Assembly (NCBI RefSeq): GCF_016100975.1
Contig: NZ_JACFRN010000001.1
Coordinates: forward strand, 124,001 to 188,000
Reading direction: 5' to 3'
Source: Lactobacillus sp. W8174
Lineage (GTDB): Bacteria > Bacillota > Bacilli > Lactobacillales > Lactobacillaceae
Length of the DNA stretch: 64,000 bases
In this document: positions 54,948 through 64,000 of the stretch, piece after piece
Position numbering within the stretch: position 1 is the first letter of the stretch
Layout: each line of letters starts with the position of its first letter
Notes under the pieces: model-generated
The model's input: only the letters and a program-made list of their open reading frames with translations
What the model was told of the DNA's origin: nothing
Databases searched by the model: none
Position numbers and translations under genes: made by a program

Positions 54948-56606
54948 TTGGTTTTAAAGGAAATAGACAGTAAAAAATTTAGAGATATGGTTCGCGTTGC
55001 TACACATAGACTTGGTCGCAATGCAGAGTTTATCAACTCTTTGAACGTTTTCCCAGTTCCTGATGGAGACACTGGAACAAATATGAATTTAACTATTGAA
55101 AGTGGTGCTAAAGCTGTTGCCCAAAATACTAGCAATAGTGTCGGTGATTTAACAGAAAGCCTTGCTAAAGGGATGTTAATGGGTGCTCGCGGTAATAGTG
55201 GGGTAATTTCTTCTCAGCTCTTTAGAGGAGTTTATAAGGCCACTCAAGGCATGAAAACTCTTAATGCACAAGAATTGGCAAATGCTTTTTCTAATGGAGT
55301 TGCAACAGCTTACAAAGCCGTAATGAAGCCAGTTGAAGGAACTATTTTGACTGTTGCTCGGATTGGCGCGCAAGAAGGTGCCAATAAGGCCAATGAAACC
55401 GATGATGTTGAAGAAGTTATGAAAGCCATTGTTGAAGGTGCAAAAAAGGCGCTGAAGACTACACCAGACTTACTGCCTGTTTTAAAACAAGTAGGTGTAG
55501 TTGATTCAGGTGGACAAGGATTACTCTTTATATATGAGGGCTTTTTAGAAGGACTTTTAGGTGAAGAGTTTGCCGATCGCTATCAGCCTGATGAAGGTGA
55601 AATGGATGAAATGATAAATGCAATGCACCACCAGTCAGTACAATCACAACTTTCAACACAGGATATTGCTAATGGCTACTGTACTGAAATTATGGTTGAC
55701 TTAACTGCTGATGTTCCTAATAAGAAAACTTTCAATTTAGATGAATTTAGAGAACATTTGTCTCAATTGGGTGACTCACTTTTAGCTGTTTCAGATGAAG
55801 AAGTGGCCAAAGTTCATATTCATACTGAACATCCAGGAGCGATTTTTGCATATGGCAGTCAATTTGGTCAATTAGGAAAAATTAAAATTGACAATATGCG
55901 GATTCAACATGAAACAATAGTAAATAATAGTGAGGAAAACCAAGAAAACGTTGATTTTGCTGTTATTGCTGTCGCTTCAGGTAACGGTATTCGTAAATTA
56001 TTTGAAAGTGAGGGTGTTAACCGCATTATTTCTGGCGGTCAAACAATGAACCCTTCTACACAAGATATTATTGACTCAATCAAAAAATCAGGTGCTAAAA
56101 AAGCAATTGTGATGCCGAATAATGGCAACATTATTATGGCAGCAAAACAAGCAGCTGAAGTAAGTGATATTCCAGTTGGCATTGTTCCTACTAAAACAAT
56201 TTCGCAAGGTTTAACAGCCATGCTTTCATTTGATGCCGATGATTCTCTAGAAGACAATGTTGCCAACATGACTGACGCTCTTGATACTGTTGTTTCTGGG
56301 GAAGTTACTAAAGCTAACCGTGATACAACAATTAATGAAGTTGAAATTCATCAGGATGATTATTTGGGAATAATTGATGGTGATATTAAAGTGGCTGAAA
56401 CTGATATCATTACTGCGGCTTCATCAATGGTTGAAAAAATGCTGGATGAAGATTCCGAAATCGTTACTGTGATGTATGGACGAGATTCTAATAAGAAAGA
56501 AGCTCAAGAACTGGTTGAAGCTGTTAAAGAAAAGCATGATGACCTTGAATTTGAGATTCATGACGGTGGCCAACCCGTATACAATTTCTTGATTTCTGTT
56601 GAGTAG
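54948..56606 (+). CDS. fakA: Fatty acid kinase ATP-binding subunit
   Basis: 552 residues: N-terminal DhaL-like kinase domain (NVFPVPDGDTGTNM near 28-41, GARGNSGVISSQLFRG near 77-92, DSGGQGL near 186), a middle domain and a C-terminal DegV-like region. It phosphorylates exogenous fatty acids bound to FakB partners, feeding PlsX/PlsY phospholipid synthesis; plsX lies two genes downstream. TTG start 10 bases after GGAGG. Confidence 0.93.
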   Translation: MVLKEIDSKKFRDMVRVATHRLGRNAEFINSLNVFPVPDGDTGTNMNLTIESGAKAVAQNTSNSVGDLTESLAKGMLMGARGNSGVISSQLFRGVYKATQGMKTLNAQELANAFSNGVATAYKAVMKPVEGTILTVARIGAQEGANKANETDDVEEVMKAIVEGAKKALKTTPDLLPVLKQVGVVDSGGQGLLFIYEGFLEGLLGEEFADRYQPDEGEMDEMINAMHHQSVQSQLSTQDIANGYCTEIMVDLTADVPNKKTFNLDEFREHLSQLGDSLLAVSDEEVAKVHIHTEHPGAIFAYGSQFGQLGKIKIDNMRIQHETIVNNSEENQENVDFAVIAVASGNGIRKLFESEGVNRIISGGQTMNPSTQDIIDSIKKSGAKKAIVMPNNGNIIMAAKQAAEVSDIPVGIVPTKTISQGLTAMLSFDADDSLEDNVANMTDALDTVVSGEVTKANRDTTINEVEIHQDDYLGIIDGDIKVAETDIITAASSMVEKMLDEDSEIVTVMYGRDSNKKEAQELVEAVKEKHDDLEFEIHDGGQPVYNFLISVE

Positions 56607-56608
56607 TT

Positions 56609-58645
56609 ATGATTGCCAAAAAACTATTTGCTCCTGTTAGTGACTTAAAAGGGGTTGGAGTTAAAACAGCTGCTGCACTGGGCAGCCTGGGAATTTATAG
56701 CATTTATGATTTGTTATATTATTTTCCGTTTCGTTATGATGAGCTGCAAACGATTCCTCTTGACCAGATCATGGATGGTCAAAAGGTAATGTTAAAAGGA
56801 ATTGTAGCGACTCCTGCTTTTGTAACCAGGTTCGGCTATAAAAAAAGCAGACTTAGTTTCAAAATAAGAATTGACCATGATGTAGTCATGGTCAATTTTT
56901 TTAATCAGCCGTGGCTGAAAGAAAAAATTGAGGTTGGCAAAGAAGTTGCGATTTACGGCAAATATAATATTTCTAGGCAAAGTTTAGCTGCTTTTAAGTT
57001 CATTGCTGCTAAAGAAAATGATAGTGGTATGGCTCCCATTTATTCTGTGAACCGTCACTTAAAGCAGAAAAAACTGGTTGATTTAATTAAATTGGCTTTA
57101 GCTGATTACTTAACTGGTGTTGATGATGTTGTTCCAGTTTCAATTAGGAAAAAATATCATTTGCTTAATGAATCTGATGTTATCCAAAAAATGCATCATC
57201 CCCAAAATGCTACTGAATCACAAGTTGCCAAAAGAAGTGCTATCTTTAGGGAATTTTTTATTTTTCAAGCTGAGCTTGCCCAACTAACCGAAGTTAATCC
57301 TCGAAATAAGGGCTTTGCTAAAAAGTATGATTTAAGTGCAGTAGCTAAATTAACCAAGTCTTTGCCTTTTGACTTATCAACCGACCAAAAAAATGTTATT
57401 AATGAAATTTTTGCTGATATGTTTTCTCCAATCCAAATGCACCGTTTATTACAGGGTGATGTTGGTTCTGGAAAAACGATTGTAGCTGTCTATGCACTTT
57501 TTGCAGCAGTAACTGCTGGTTTCCAAGCTGCTCTCATGGTTCCTACTGAAATATTGGCTAGTCAACATTTTAAAAAGATTGATGAATTACTCAGGCCTCT
57601 GGGCGTTCGTTGTGCCCTATTGACTGGTTCGACTAAAAGCATGGAGCGCAGAGAAATTAACATGGAGCTTGCTGATGGCACTATTAATGTCGTGATTGGT
57701 ACACATGCTCTGATCCAAAATACTGTTATTTTTAAAAACTTGGGATTGGTGATTATCGATGAACAACACAGATTTGGTGTCAATCAGCGGCAATCTTTGA
57801 TCAATAAGGGAAATTTGCCCGATATTTTAGCTATGACCGCAACGCCTATTCCCCGAACTTTGGCTTTGACAGTTTATGGCAATATGGCCATTTCTGAGAT
57901 ACGACATCTTCCAGCTGGAAGGAAAAAGGTAGTTTCTTCCTGGAAAACTAGTACGCAAATGGAGCAAGTCTACCAATTGATGCGAGAGCAGCTTGCGCAA
58001 GGATATCAAATTTACGCTGTTACTCCTTTAATTACGGAGTCAGAAGCATTAGATTTAAAAAATGCAGAACAGCTTTATGCAAAATTAAGTCAAGATTTTC
58101 CTGAAGAAAAAGTGGTATTACTTCACGGTCAAATGCCTGGTAATAAAAAAGATAAGATAATGGCTGAATTTGCTGCTGGAAACATCAATATCTTGGTAAC
58201 GACTAGCGTTATTGAGGTTGGAGTTGACGTGGCAAACGCTAATATGATGGTGATTTATAATGCTGATCGTTTTGGAATTAGTCAGCTTCATCAGTTAAGA
58301 GGGCGAATAGGCAGAGGAAAAACTCAGAGTTATTGCATATTTTTGGCTGATCCTAACACACAGGCAGGTAAAGCCCGTATGAAAATCGTGGCATCAACAA
58401 CAGACGGTTTTAAATTGGCTGAAGAAGACCTAAAGATGAGGGGAGAAGGAGATCTTTTTGGTAAGGCACAATCTGGTTTACCCGAATTTCAGGTTGGTGA
58501 CGTAGTTAACAACTACGATACTATGGTAGTAGCACAAAAAGAGGCCAGAAAATTAATCAAAAATGATCCATTCTTGCAAAATTCAGAAAATAAAACTTTA
58601 AAAGAAGTGTTAGAATATAAACAATTACAGCAAAAGAGAACATAG
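56609..58645 (+). CDS. recG: ATP-dependent DNA helicase RecG
   Basis: 678 residues: N-terminal wedge/OB domain that binds branched DNA (about 1-170), Walker A GDVGSGKT near 283, DEQH near 384, TATPIPRTLALT near 409 and the TRG-type C-terminal motifs (QLRGRIGRG near 564). It remodels stalled forks and Holliday junctions. It starts two bases after fakA, consistent with coupled translation. Confidence 0.97.
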   Translation: MIAKKLFAPVSDLKGVGVKTAAALGSLGIYSIYDLLYYFPFRYDELQTIPLDQIMDGQKVMLKGIVATPAFVTRFGYKKSRLSFKIRIDHDVVMVNFFNQPWLKEKIEVGKEVAIYGKYNISRQSLAAFKFIAAKENDSGMAPIYSVNRHLKQKKLVDLIKLALADYLTGVDDVVPVSIRKKYHLLNESDVIQKMHHPQNATESQVAKRSAIFREFFIFQAELAQLTEVNPRNKGFAKKYDLSAVAKLTKSLPFDLSTDQKNVINEIFADMFSPIQMHRLLQGDVGSGKTIVAVYALFAAVTAGFQAALMVPTEILASQHFKKIDELLRPLGVRCALLTGSTKSMERREINMELADGTINVVIGTHALIQNTVIFKNLGLVIIDEQHRFGVNQRQSLINKGNLPDILAMTATPIPRTLALTVYGNMAISEIRHLPAGRKKVVSSWKTSTQMEQVYQLMREQLAQGYQIYAVTPLITESEALDLKNAEQLYAKLSQDFPEEKVVLLHGQMPGNKKDKIMAEFAAGNINILVTTSVIEVGVDVANANMMVIYNADRFGISQLHQLRGRIGRGKTQSYCIFLADPNTQAGKARMKIVASTTDGFKLAEEDLKMRGEGDLFGKAQSGLPEFQVGDVVNNYDTMVVAQKEARKLIKNDPFLQNSENKTLKEVLEYKQLQQKRT

Positions 58646-58662
58646 TAAAGGTTGAGGATACA

Positions 58663-59667
58663 ATGAGAACTATTGCTATTGATGCTATGGGTGGAGAAAA
58701 TGCGCCTGAGGCAATTATTCAAGCAGTCTTAAGGGCCAAAAAAGAGTTACCGGAAACAAAATTCGTACTTTTTGGTGACCAAAAAAGAATAAAAAAATTA
58801 TTGGGTAGTGATAGCAGTCATATAGAAGTAGTTAATACTTCTGAAATTATTTTGGATGAAGATGAGCCAGTCAAGGCCATTAGATCTAAAAAAGATTCGT
58901 CACTTGTCGTGGCCGCACAATATGTGAAGCAGGGCAAGGCAGATGCACTTTTTTCATTAGGTAACACAGGCGCCATCTTAGCTTGTGGTATATTTATTAT
59001 AGGACGCATTAAAGGAGTAGCCCGCCCTGGGTTCATGCCAACTCTCCCAGTAAAAAATTCAGATGATGGATTTAATATGATTGATGTTGGTGCTAATGCC
59101 AAAAGTAAACCGGAATATCTGCTTGCTTGGGCTAAAATGGCTTCGTATTATGCAGAAAAAGTGCGGGGAATTAAAAATCCGCGAGTTGGTCTTCTTAATA
59201 ATGGGTCCGAAAGCGATAAAGGTGATGATGTTCATCAAAAAGCCTACCAGCTGTTATTAGAAAGCAAAGTTAATTTTATAGGTAATATTGAAGGAAATGA
59301 ATTATTAGATGGTAAAGCTGATGTGATTGCAACAGATGGTTTTACTGGTAATGCAGTTTTAAAAAACATTGAAGGAACCTCAGGTGTTTTGATTCATCTA
59401 TTGAAGGAAAACTTGCTTAATAACGGCCTTTTTGTTAAATTAGGCGCATTAATGATCAAAAAAGCTTTAAAAGGTTTAGTTTCAAAATTTGATGTTGATA
59501 AATATGGTGGTGCAGTTTTACTCGGAGTCAATGCTCCCGTAGTCAAAACACATGGTCGCTCAGGTCAACGTGCTGTTTATTTTACGATTAAACAAATTGA
59601 TAAAATTTTACAGGAAAAAATAATTGATAATTTTAAGGTAGAGTTTGCTGTTGAAAATAAGAGGTAA
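58663..59667 (+). CDS. plsX: Acyl-ACP:phosphate acyltransferase
   Basis: 334 residues, starting MRTIAIDAMGGENAPEAI. It makes acyl phosphate from acyl-ACP for PlsY, the first step of phospholipid synthesis in Firmicutes. Other motifs are LGNTGAILACG near 105 and VGANAKSKPEYL near 142. GTTGAGGA precedes the ATG. It is separated from acpP by only 4 bases. Confidence 0.96.
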   Translation: MRTIAIDAMGGENAPEAIIQAVLRAKKELPETKFVLFGDQKRIKKLLGSDSSHIEVVNTSEIILDEDEPVKAIRSKKDSSLVVAAQYVKQGKADALFSLGNTGAILACGIFIIGRIKGVARPGFMPTLPVKNSDDGFNMIDVGANAKSKPEYLLAWAKMASYYAEKVRGIKNPRVGLLNNGSESDKGDDVHQKAYQLLLESKVNFIGNIEGNELLDGKADVIATDGFTGNAVLKNIEGTSGVLIHLLKENLLNNGLFVKLGALMIKKALKGLVSKFDVDKYGGAVLLGVNAPVVKTHGRSGQRAVYFTIKQIDKILQEKIIDNFKVEFAVENKR

Positions 59668-59671
59668 AACT

Positions 59672-59914
59672 ATGAGTAAAGAAGAAATTTTTACTAAAAT
59701 TCGAGATATACTAGCAGATAATTTTGAAGTTGAAAAAGAAAAGATAACCGATGAAACTAATTTCAAAAGTGATTTGGACGCTGATTCCATTGACTTAGTG
59801 GAATTCATTTTACAACTAGAAGATGAATTCGGCGCCGAGATTTCTGATGAAGATGCGGAAAAAATTAAGACAGTTGGTGATGCAGTTATTTATGTAGCGG
59901 ATCACCAAAAATAA
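59672..59914 (+). CDS. acpP: Acyl carrier protein
   Basis: 80 acidic residues. The 4'-phosphopantetheine serine lies in DADSIDLVEF (Ser39); the usual DSLD reads DSID. ATG 59672 follows AAGAGGT; the frame runs further back into plsX without a ribosome binding site. It serves as substrate carrier for PlsX and fatty-acid synthesis. It is the last gene of the yloU-acpP operon. Confidence 0.95.
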   Translation: MSKEEIFTKIRDILADNFEVEKEKITDETNFKSDLDADSIDLVEFILQLEDEFGAEISDEDAEKIKTVGDAVIYVADHQK

Positions 59915-59936
59915 CTAAAAAATATTCATTATTAAT

Positions 59937-59965
59937 TTGCATACAAAATGTTTCACGGTTATAAT
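59937..59965 (+). promoter_or_regulatory. Promoter of the opp operon
   Basis: TTGCAT (59937-59942), 17 bases, perfect TATAAT (59960-59965), about 68 bases before oppD. Confidence 0.8.
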
Positions 59966-60033
59966 TAGAAATTAAATAAATTTATTAAATATCTTTAATA
60001 AATTCATTGAAGATTTGAGAGGGGAAATGACCT

Positions 60034-61044
60034 TTGGAAAAACAAAGTGATCTCTTGCTAGATATCCAGCATTTGCATACTGCATATCGTTTACATGGAA
60101 AGTTTTATGATGCTGCAGATGATATTAATTTAACGTTGAAGCGAAATGAAATTTTATCCATCGTAGGTGAATCTGGTTGTGGTAAGAGTACAATTGCATC
60201 GAGTATTATCGGCTTGTACGACCATAAAAATACAAAAGTAACTGGTGATATTCTATATAATGAGTTAAATTTAGTCGGATTGAATGAAAACTTGTTTAAC
60301 AAAATACGTGGAAATAAAATTGGTATGATCTTTCAGGATCCTTTAGCCAGCTTAAACCCGCTGATGCGTGTTGGCGATCAGGTAGCTGAAACGCTTTATT
60401 ATCATACGGATATGAATGAAAAAGAGCGTCATAATCGTGTGATTGAATTATTCAATCAAGTAGGAATGCCAAAGCCAGAAGAAACTTTTGAAATGTATCC
60501 TTTTGAATTGTCAGGAGGATTAAGGCAGAGGGTCGTAATTGCTATGGCAATTGCATGTAAACCCGAAATTATCATTGCAGATGAGCCAACTACTGCTTTG
60601 GACGTTACTATTCAAGCTCAAATTTTGGACTTGCTTGAAGATATTCAAAGACAATCACAATCTGGTATTATTTTAATTACCCACGATTTAGGTGTAGTTG
60701 CTGAAACTGCTGATCAAGTTGCAGTTATGTATGGTGGACAAATAGTAGAAAAAGCCGATGTAAAAACTATTTTTGAGCATCCACTGCATCCATACACTCG
60801 CTCCTTGTTAAATTCAATGCCTCAATCAGAAGACGAAGAAGAAGATTTACATGTTATTCAAGGAACAGTCCCTTCATTGCAAAATATGCCTAGAAAAGGC
60901 GACAGATTTGCTGCTAGAATTCCATGGATTCCTGCTAGTGCGCACGAAGAGGATCCGGTAATGCATGAAGTTGAGCCTGGTCACTGGGTAAGATGTACTT
61001 GCTGGAAGACGTTCCACTTTCAAGACGAAGTAGGTGGGGAGTAG
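60034..61044 (+). CDS. oppD: Oligopeptide ABC transporter, ATP-binding protein OppD
   Basis: 336 residues: Walker A GESGCGKS at 45-52, Q-loop FQDPLASLNPLM near 106, signature LSGGLRQRV near 158, Walker B IIIADEPTTALDVT near 181, and the C-terminal oligopeptide-transporter extension (MPRKGDRFAARIPW, with the cysteine in RCTCWKTFHF). TTG 60034 follows GAGGGG. Powers peptide import with OppF; part of the proteolytic nutrition that also uses PepX and PepP. Confidence 0.95.
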   Translation: MEKQSDLLLDIQHLHTAYRLHGKFYDAADDINLTLKRNEILSIVGESGCGKSTIASSIIGLYDHKNTKVTGDILYNELNLVGLNENLFNKIRGNKIGMIFQDPLASLNPLMRVGDQVAETLYYHTDMNEKERHNRVIELFNQVGMPKPEETFEMYPFELSGGLRQRVVIAMAIACKPEIIIADEPTTALDVTIQAQILDLLEDIQRQSQSGIILITHDLGVVAETADQVAVMYGGQIVEKADVKTIFEHPLHPYTRSLLNSMPQSEDEEEDLHVIQGTVPSLQNMPRKGDRFAARIPWIPASAHEEDPVMHEVEPGHWVRCTCWKTFHFQDEVGGE

Positions 61045-61047
61045 TTT

Positions 61048-62025
61048 ATGGCTAAAGAAATTATCCAAGTAAAAAACTTAAAAGTTCATTATCCCATTAG
61101 ATCAGGTTTCTGGAACAGGATTACTGATTATGTAAGAGCGGTTGATGACATTAGTATTACCATTAATGAAGGTGAAACCTATGGTCTGATTGGTGAATCC
61201 GGTTCAGGCAAGTCAACTACTGGTAAAGCCATTGTGGGTGTTGAGCCTGTGACTAGTGGTAGTATCCTTTACAAGGGTGTTGATATTACCAAATCTAGAA
61301 ATCGACGCAAACTAAACTACAATAAAGATGTCCAAATGATTTTTCAAGATTCAATGTCGAGTTTAAACCCGAGAAAACGAATCGAAGACATTATTGCTGA
61401 ACCTATTCGAAATTTCGAAAATTTAACCACAGACCAAGAACGTGATCGTGTTCAAGAATTACTGGATATCGTAGGTATGCCTAGTGATTCAATTTACAAA
61501 TACCCTCATGAATTTTCTGGGGGACAGAGACAAAGAATTGGCGTAGCTCGTGCGGTTGCAACTAATCCTCGTTTAATTGTTGCTGATGAACCTACTAGTG
61601 CTTTGGATTTGTCTGTGCAAGCTCAGGTTTTAAACTTTATGAAGCATATACAACAGAAATATAATATTGCTTATTTGTTTATTTCTCATGACTTAGGTGT
61701 AGTAAAGCATATGTCTGAAAACTTAGCTATTATGCACCGAGGACGTTTAGTCGAAATAGGCTCAAGAGAAGATATTTATGAGCATCCAATACATATTTAT
61801 ACTAAGAGATTGCTCTCTGCTATACCGCAAGTTGATGTTGAACATCGTGATGAGCATAAAAAACACCGACAAGAAGTTGAGAAAGAATTTCAAAATGATC
61901 AAAGCAAATGGTATGACAAGGATGGTCGTGTATTTCCTTTGCAACAAGTTTCTGGCAAACATTTAGTAGCTTTACCGAAAAAAGAATTGAACGAAGAGAA
62001 GATAAATGAAAAGGAGGGGGCATAA
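61048..62025 (+). CDS. oppF: Oligopeptide ABC transporter, ATP-binding protein OppF
   Basis: 325 residues: Walker A GESGSGKST near 49, FQDSMSSLNPRKR, signature FSGGQRQRIGVARAV near 155, Walker B LIVADEPTSALDLS near 175, and the OppF C-terminal region. Pairs with OppD as a heterodimer. GTAGGTGGGGAG before the ATG is the binding site. Four bases separate it from oppD. Confidence 0.95.
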   Translation: MAKEIIQVKNLKVHYPIRSGFWNRITDYVRAVDDISITINEGETYGLIGESGSGKSTTGKAIVGVEPVTSGSILYKGVDITKSRNRRKLNYNKDVQMIFQDSMSSLNPRKRIEDIIAEPIRNFENLTTDQERDRVQELLDIVGMPSDSIYKYPHEFSGGQRQRIGVARAVATNPRLIVADEPTSALDLSVQAQVLNFMKHIQQKYNIAYLFISHDLGVVKHMSENLAIMHRGRLVEIGSREDIYEHPIHIYTKRLLSAIPQVDVEHRDEHKKHRQEVEKEFQNDQSKWYDKDGRVFPLQQVSGKHLVALPKKELNEEKINEKEGA

Positions 62026-62027
62026 TC

Positions 62028-62987
62028 ATGTGGAAAACAGTTCTCAGACGAATTTTAATTATGATCCCGCAAATTATTATCTTGAGTATTTTGGTATTTT
62101 TCTTGGCTAAGATGATGCCAGGTGATCCTTTCACTGGACAAATTAATCCAAATACTGATCCTAAGCAACTTGAAGCTTTAAAAAGAGCGGCTGGTTTATA
62201 TGATCCTGCACCAGTTCAATATGCACGCTGGGTAGGAAACCTGTTTAAAGGAGACCTGGGTACAAGTTATATCCAGCATGTGCCTGTTACTTCTTTAATT
62301 GCCGATCGTGCTGTTAATACTTTCTGGTTATCATTATTATCTACGGCTATCTGCTATGCTATTTCTATTCCTATGGGAGTAACAGCAGGTCGTCACCAAG
62401 ATGAATGGCAAGATCAAGCAGTTCAGATTTTTAATTATGTTACTTTCGCTATTCCGCCATTTGTATTTTATATACTAGGAATCTGGTTATTTGGCTTTAC
62501 TTTGGGCTGGTTCCCTATTTCTGGCTCTGTTTCACCAGGTGCCTCTGGTTTTTGGGGAACTTTAGGAAGCCAACTTTATCACATTATTCTACCTGCTATC
62601 CTAGTGGGATTAATTACCACTACATCAATTGTGCAATATTTAAGAACGGGAATAGTTGATAATAAGGTTGAGGATTATGTTCGTACAGCACATAGTAAGG
62701 GTGTGCCGGAAAAAGTTGTATTCAATAAACACATTTTACGTAATTCCCTTTTACCAATTGCCTCTTCTTTCGGTACAGTCATTACTGGACTTTTAAGTGG
62801 CTCGATGATTGTTGAATCAGTTTTTAGTTATCCTGGAATGGGTAAGTTATTTTTAGATTCTATTGGTCAGCGTGATTACACAACTTTGACTGCCTTAATA
62901 TTAATTTTTGGTATTTTAACACTATTAGGTAATCTACTTTCTGATATTATCATGAGTATAATTGATCCAAGGATCAGAATTAAATAA
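62028..62987 (+). CDS. oppB: Oligopeptide ABC transporter, permease OppB
   Basis: 319 residues, six transmembrane helices. The N-terminal signature RRILIMIPQIIILSILVFFL and the MMPGDPF motif, and the EAA-type cytoplasmic loop VRTAHSKGVPEKVVFNKHI near 220, identify a DppB/OppB permease. The ATG follows GGAGGGGG by a normal spacing. Forms the channel with OppC. Confidence 0.96.
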   Translation: MWKTVLRRILIMIPQIIILSILVFFLAKMMPGDPFTGQINPNTDPKQLEALKRAAGLYDPAPVQYARWVGNLFKGDLGTSYIQHVPVTSLIADRAVNTFWLSLLSTAICYAISIPMGVTAGRHQDEWQDQAVQIFNYVTFAIPPFVFYILGIWLFGFTLGWFPISGSVSPGASGFWGTLGSQLYHIILPAILVGLITTTSIVQYLRTGIVDNKVEDYVRTAHSKGVPEKVVFNKHILRNSLLPIASSFGTVITGLLSGSMIVESVFSYPGMGKLFLDSIGQRDYTTLTALILIFGILTLLGNLLSDIIMSIIDPRIRIK

Positions 62988-63001
62988 AGGGAGGAGAAAA
63001 T

Positions 63002-63922
63002 ATGTCCGACAAGAAAGAAATTAAGACTAATTTGAAAGATAAAAAGAAAAATGTTTCTTCTCCTGAATCAAGTTTTAAAGTAATTATTAGAGAAATTGTA
63101 AAAGATAAGGTGGCATTAACTGCTTTTGTTGTAATAGTTCTAATATTGCTGTTTACCATGGTAGGCTCCTTATTTTTAAATTCTGCTCAGGTAACTGAAA
63201 CAAATATAGTAGAAGCCTACAATCCATGGGGAACTGCTGGCCATATCTTAGGAACTGACGATGGTGGACGTGATATCGTCAAGTTACTAATAATGGGTGG
63301 ACGAAATTCCATTTTGATTGGTTTAGGGGTAACCGTAGTTTGTGAAACTGTTGGTTTACTTGTGGGTCTAGTATCTGGATATTACGGTGGTAACATTGAC
63401 GCCATAATAATGAGAATAGTAGATTTTGTTCAGGTATTGCCAACTTTCCCAATTGAAATTGTTTTAGTTTCTGTTATTCCGAACTACAATCCTATTAGTT
63501 TAATTTGGATTATTTCACTATTTGGGTGGCCCAAAACTGCAAGGTACTTTAGGGCCTTCATACTATCTCAAAGAGAAAGAGATTATGTTTTGGCTTCCAA
63601 AACTTCAGGTTCTTCAGACCTGAAAATTATGTTTCGTGAAGTTTTACCAAATATTACCTCAATGATTATTATTGATGTTGTATTAACTATTGCTGGTAAT
63701 ATTGGTATTGAAACTACGTTATCTTACATTGGCTATGGTTTACCAGCAACAGTTCCATCATTAGGTACTTTAATTGGTTTTGCCAATGATCCTGTAAACG
63801 TAGTAAGTCGTCCCTGGCTATGGCTTCCGGCTACAATTTTACTGTTAGCAATTTCGCTAAGTATAAATTACGTTGGTCGTGCCCTACAGCGTGCTGGTGA
63901 TGCCAGACAACGTGAGAATTAA
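63002..63922 (+). CDS. oppC: Oligopeptide ABC transporter, permease OppC
   Basis: 306 residues: a basic cytoplasmic N-terminus, the first transmembrane helix near 36-58, then GTDDGGRDIVKLLIMGGRNS near 83 (the hallmark DppC/OppC motif) and five more helices, with the EAA loop VLASKTSGSSDLKIMFREVLP near 196. It is the last gene before a terminator. The substrate-binding protein gene oppA is not found in this window. Confidence 0.96.
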   Translation: MSDKKEIKTNLKDKKKNVSSPESSFKVIIREIVKDKVALTAFVVIVLILLFTMVGSLFLNSAQVTETNIVEAYNPWGTAGHILGTDDGGRDIVKLLIMGGRNSILIGLGVTVVCETVGLLVGLVSGYYGGNIDAIIMRIVDFVQVLPTFPIEIVLVSVIPNYNPISLIWIISLFGWPKTARYFRAFILSQRERDYVLASKTSGSSDLKIMFREVLPNITSMIIIDVVLTIAGNIGIETTLSYIGYGLPATVPSLGTLIGFANDPVNVVSRPWLWLPATILLLAISLSINYVGRALQRAGDARQREN

Positions 63923-63938
63923 TTCAATATTAGAATAC

Positions 63939-63971
63939 AAAGAGCTTTGTCTAAAGAGACAAAGCTCTTTT
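63939..63971 (+). terminator. Terminator after oppC
   Basis: Perfect 14-bp stem AAAGAGCTTTGTCT / AGACAAAGCTCTTT with loop AAAG, followed by T. It closes the oppDFBC transcript before any oppA gene. Confidence 0.9.
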
Positions 63972-64000
63972 AAATTAAAAATTATTATTATAAGCTTATT

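Noticed and set aside
1-64000. CRISPR arrays, rRNA genes, prophage structural genes, replication origin
   Set aside because: No regularly spaced repeats, no rRNA sequence, no phage head/tail or integrase genes, and no DnaA-box cluster or dnaA neighbourhood were seen on reading.

Overview
The window is low-GC, densely coded DNA from a member of the Lactobacillaceae, most likely Lactobacillus sensu stricto (delbrueckii/acidophilus-type). The evidence is a 799-residue PepX, a three-cysteine L33, a PyrR-controlled pyrimidine cluster, the priA-fmt-rsmB-PP2C-PASTA kinase-rsgA-rpe-thiN string, an oppDFBC operon, strong AGGAGG-type ribosome binding sites and many TTG starts. The species cannot be fixed from the sequence alone.

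Layout. 1-5.0 kb: the end of an N-acetylglucosamine-kinase-like gene, a class B penicillin-binding protein, rpmG, and a small operon (5-formyl-THF cyclo-ligase, rhomboid protease, YqgQ, rhodanese-like protein). 5.1-8.8 kb: miaA, a PLP enzyme and glnA, which has a perfect GlnR-type operator but no glnR beside it. 8.8-10.15 kb: a very AT-rich gene-free stretch with convergent terminators and candidate RNA structure. 10.2-21.4 kb: an MFS transporter, then de novo pyrimidine synthesis in three units: pyrFE (minus), pyrD, and pyrR-pyrB-pyrC-pyrAA-pyrAB. PyrR-type attenuators precede pyrF, pyrR and pyrB. pyrD instead has a 5'-end hairpin that covers its Shine-Dalgarno sequence. 21.4-25.7 kb (minus): pepX, an ArsC/Spx-like protein and a PF13303-type membrane protein. 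The last is preceded by a 23-codon leader peptide packed with Tyr/Phe/Trp codons and by mutually exclusive hairpins, which looks like an undescribed aromatic-amino-acid attenuator.

25.9-28.3 kb is accessory. It holds an orphan membrane protein, hairpin-rich non-coding DNA, and two tandem modules of tiny genes next to the 3' end of a tRNA-Arg(UCU). Each module has an MKKKR mini-ORF, a hydrophobic micropeptide and a 60-63 aa basic protein. The first module also carries an antisense RNA with its own promoter and terminator, resembling a decayed type I toxin-antitoxin system. 28.5-33.5 kb: DUF2207 and DUF2325 proteins, a YitT-family protein, and the L21 leader-rplU-rpmA unit, which lacks prp. 33.6-43 kb: pepP-efp-yqhY-nusB and folD-xseA-xseB-ispA-tlyA-recN-GNAT. 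At 43.0-43.3 kb lies a small minus-strand gene under two LexA/DinR boxes. 43.4-54 kb: gmk-rpoZ, then priA to thiN. 54.0-54.4 kb: an IS3-family transposase tail and rpmB. 54.5-59.9 kb: yloU-fakA-recG-plsX-acpP. 60.0-63.9 kb: oppDFBC with its own promoter and terminator and no oppA in view.

Most genes are housekeeping and arranged in tightly overlapping operons. The novelty lies in RNA-level control (the aromatic attenuator, the pyrD hairpin, the antisense RNA) and in the tRNA-adjacent small-gene island. All functional calls come from reading the sequence; no database search was run.
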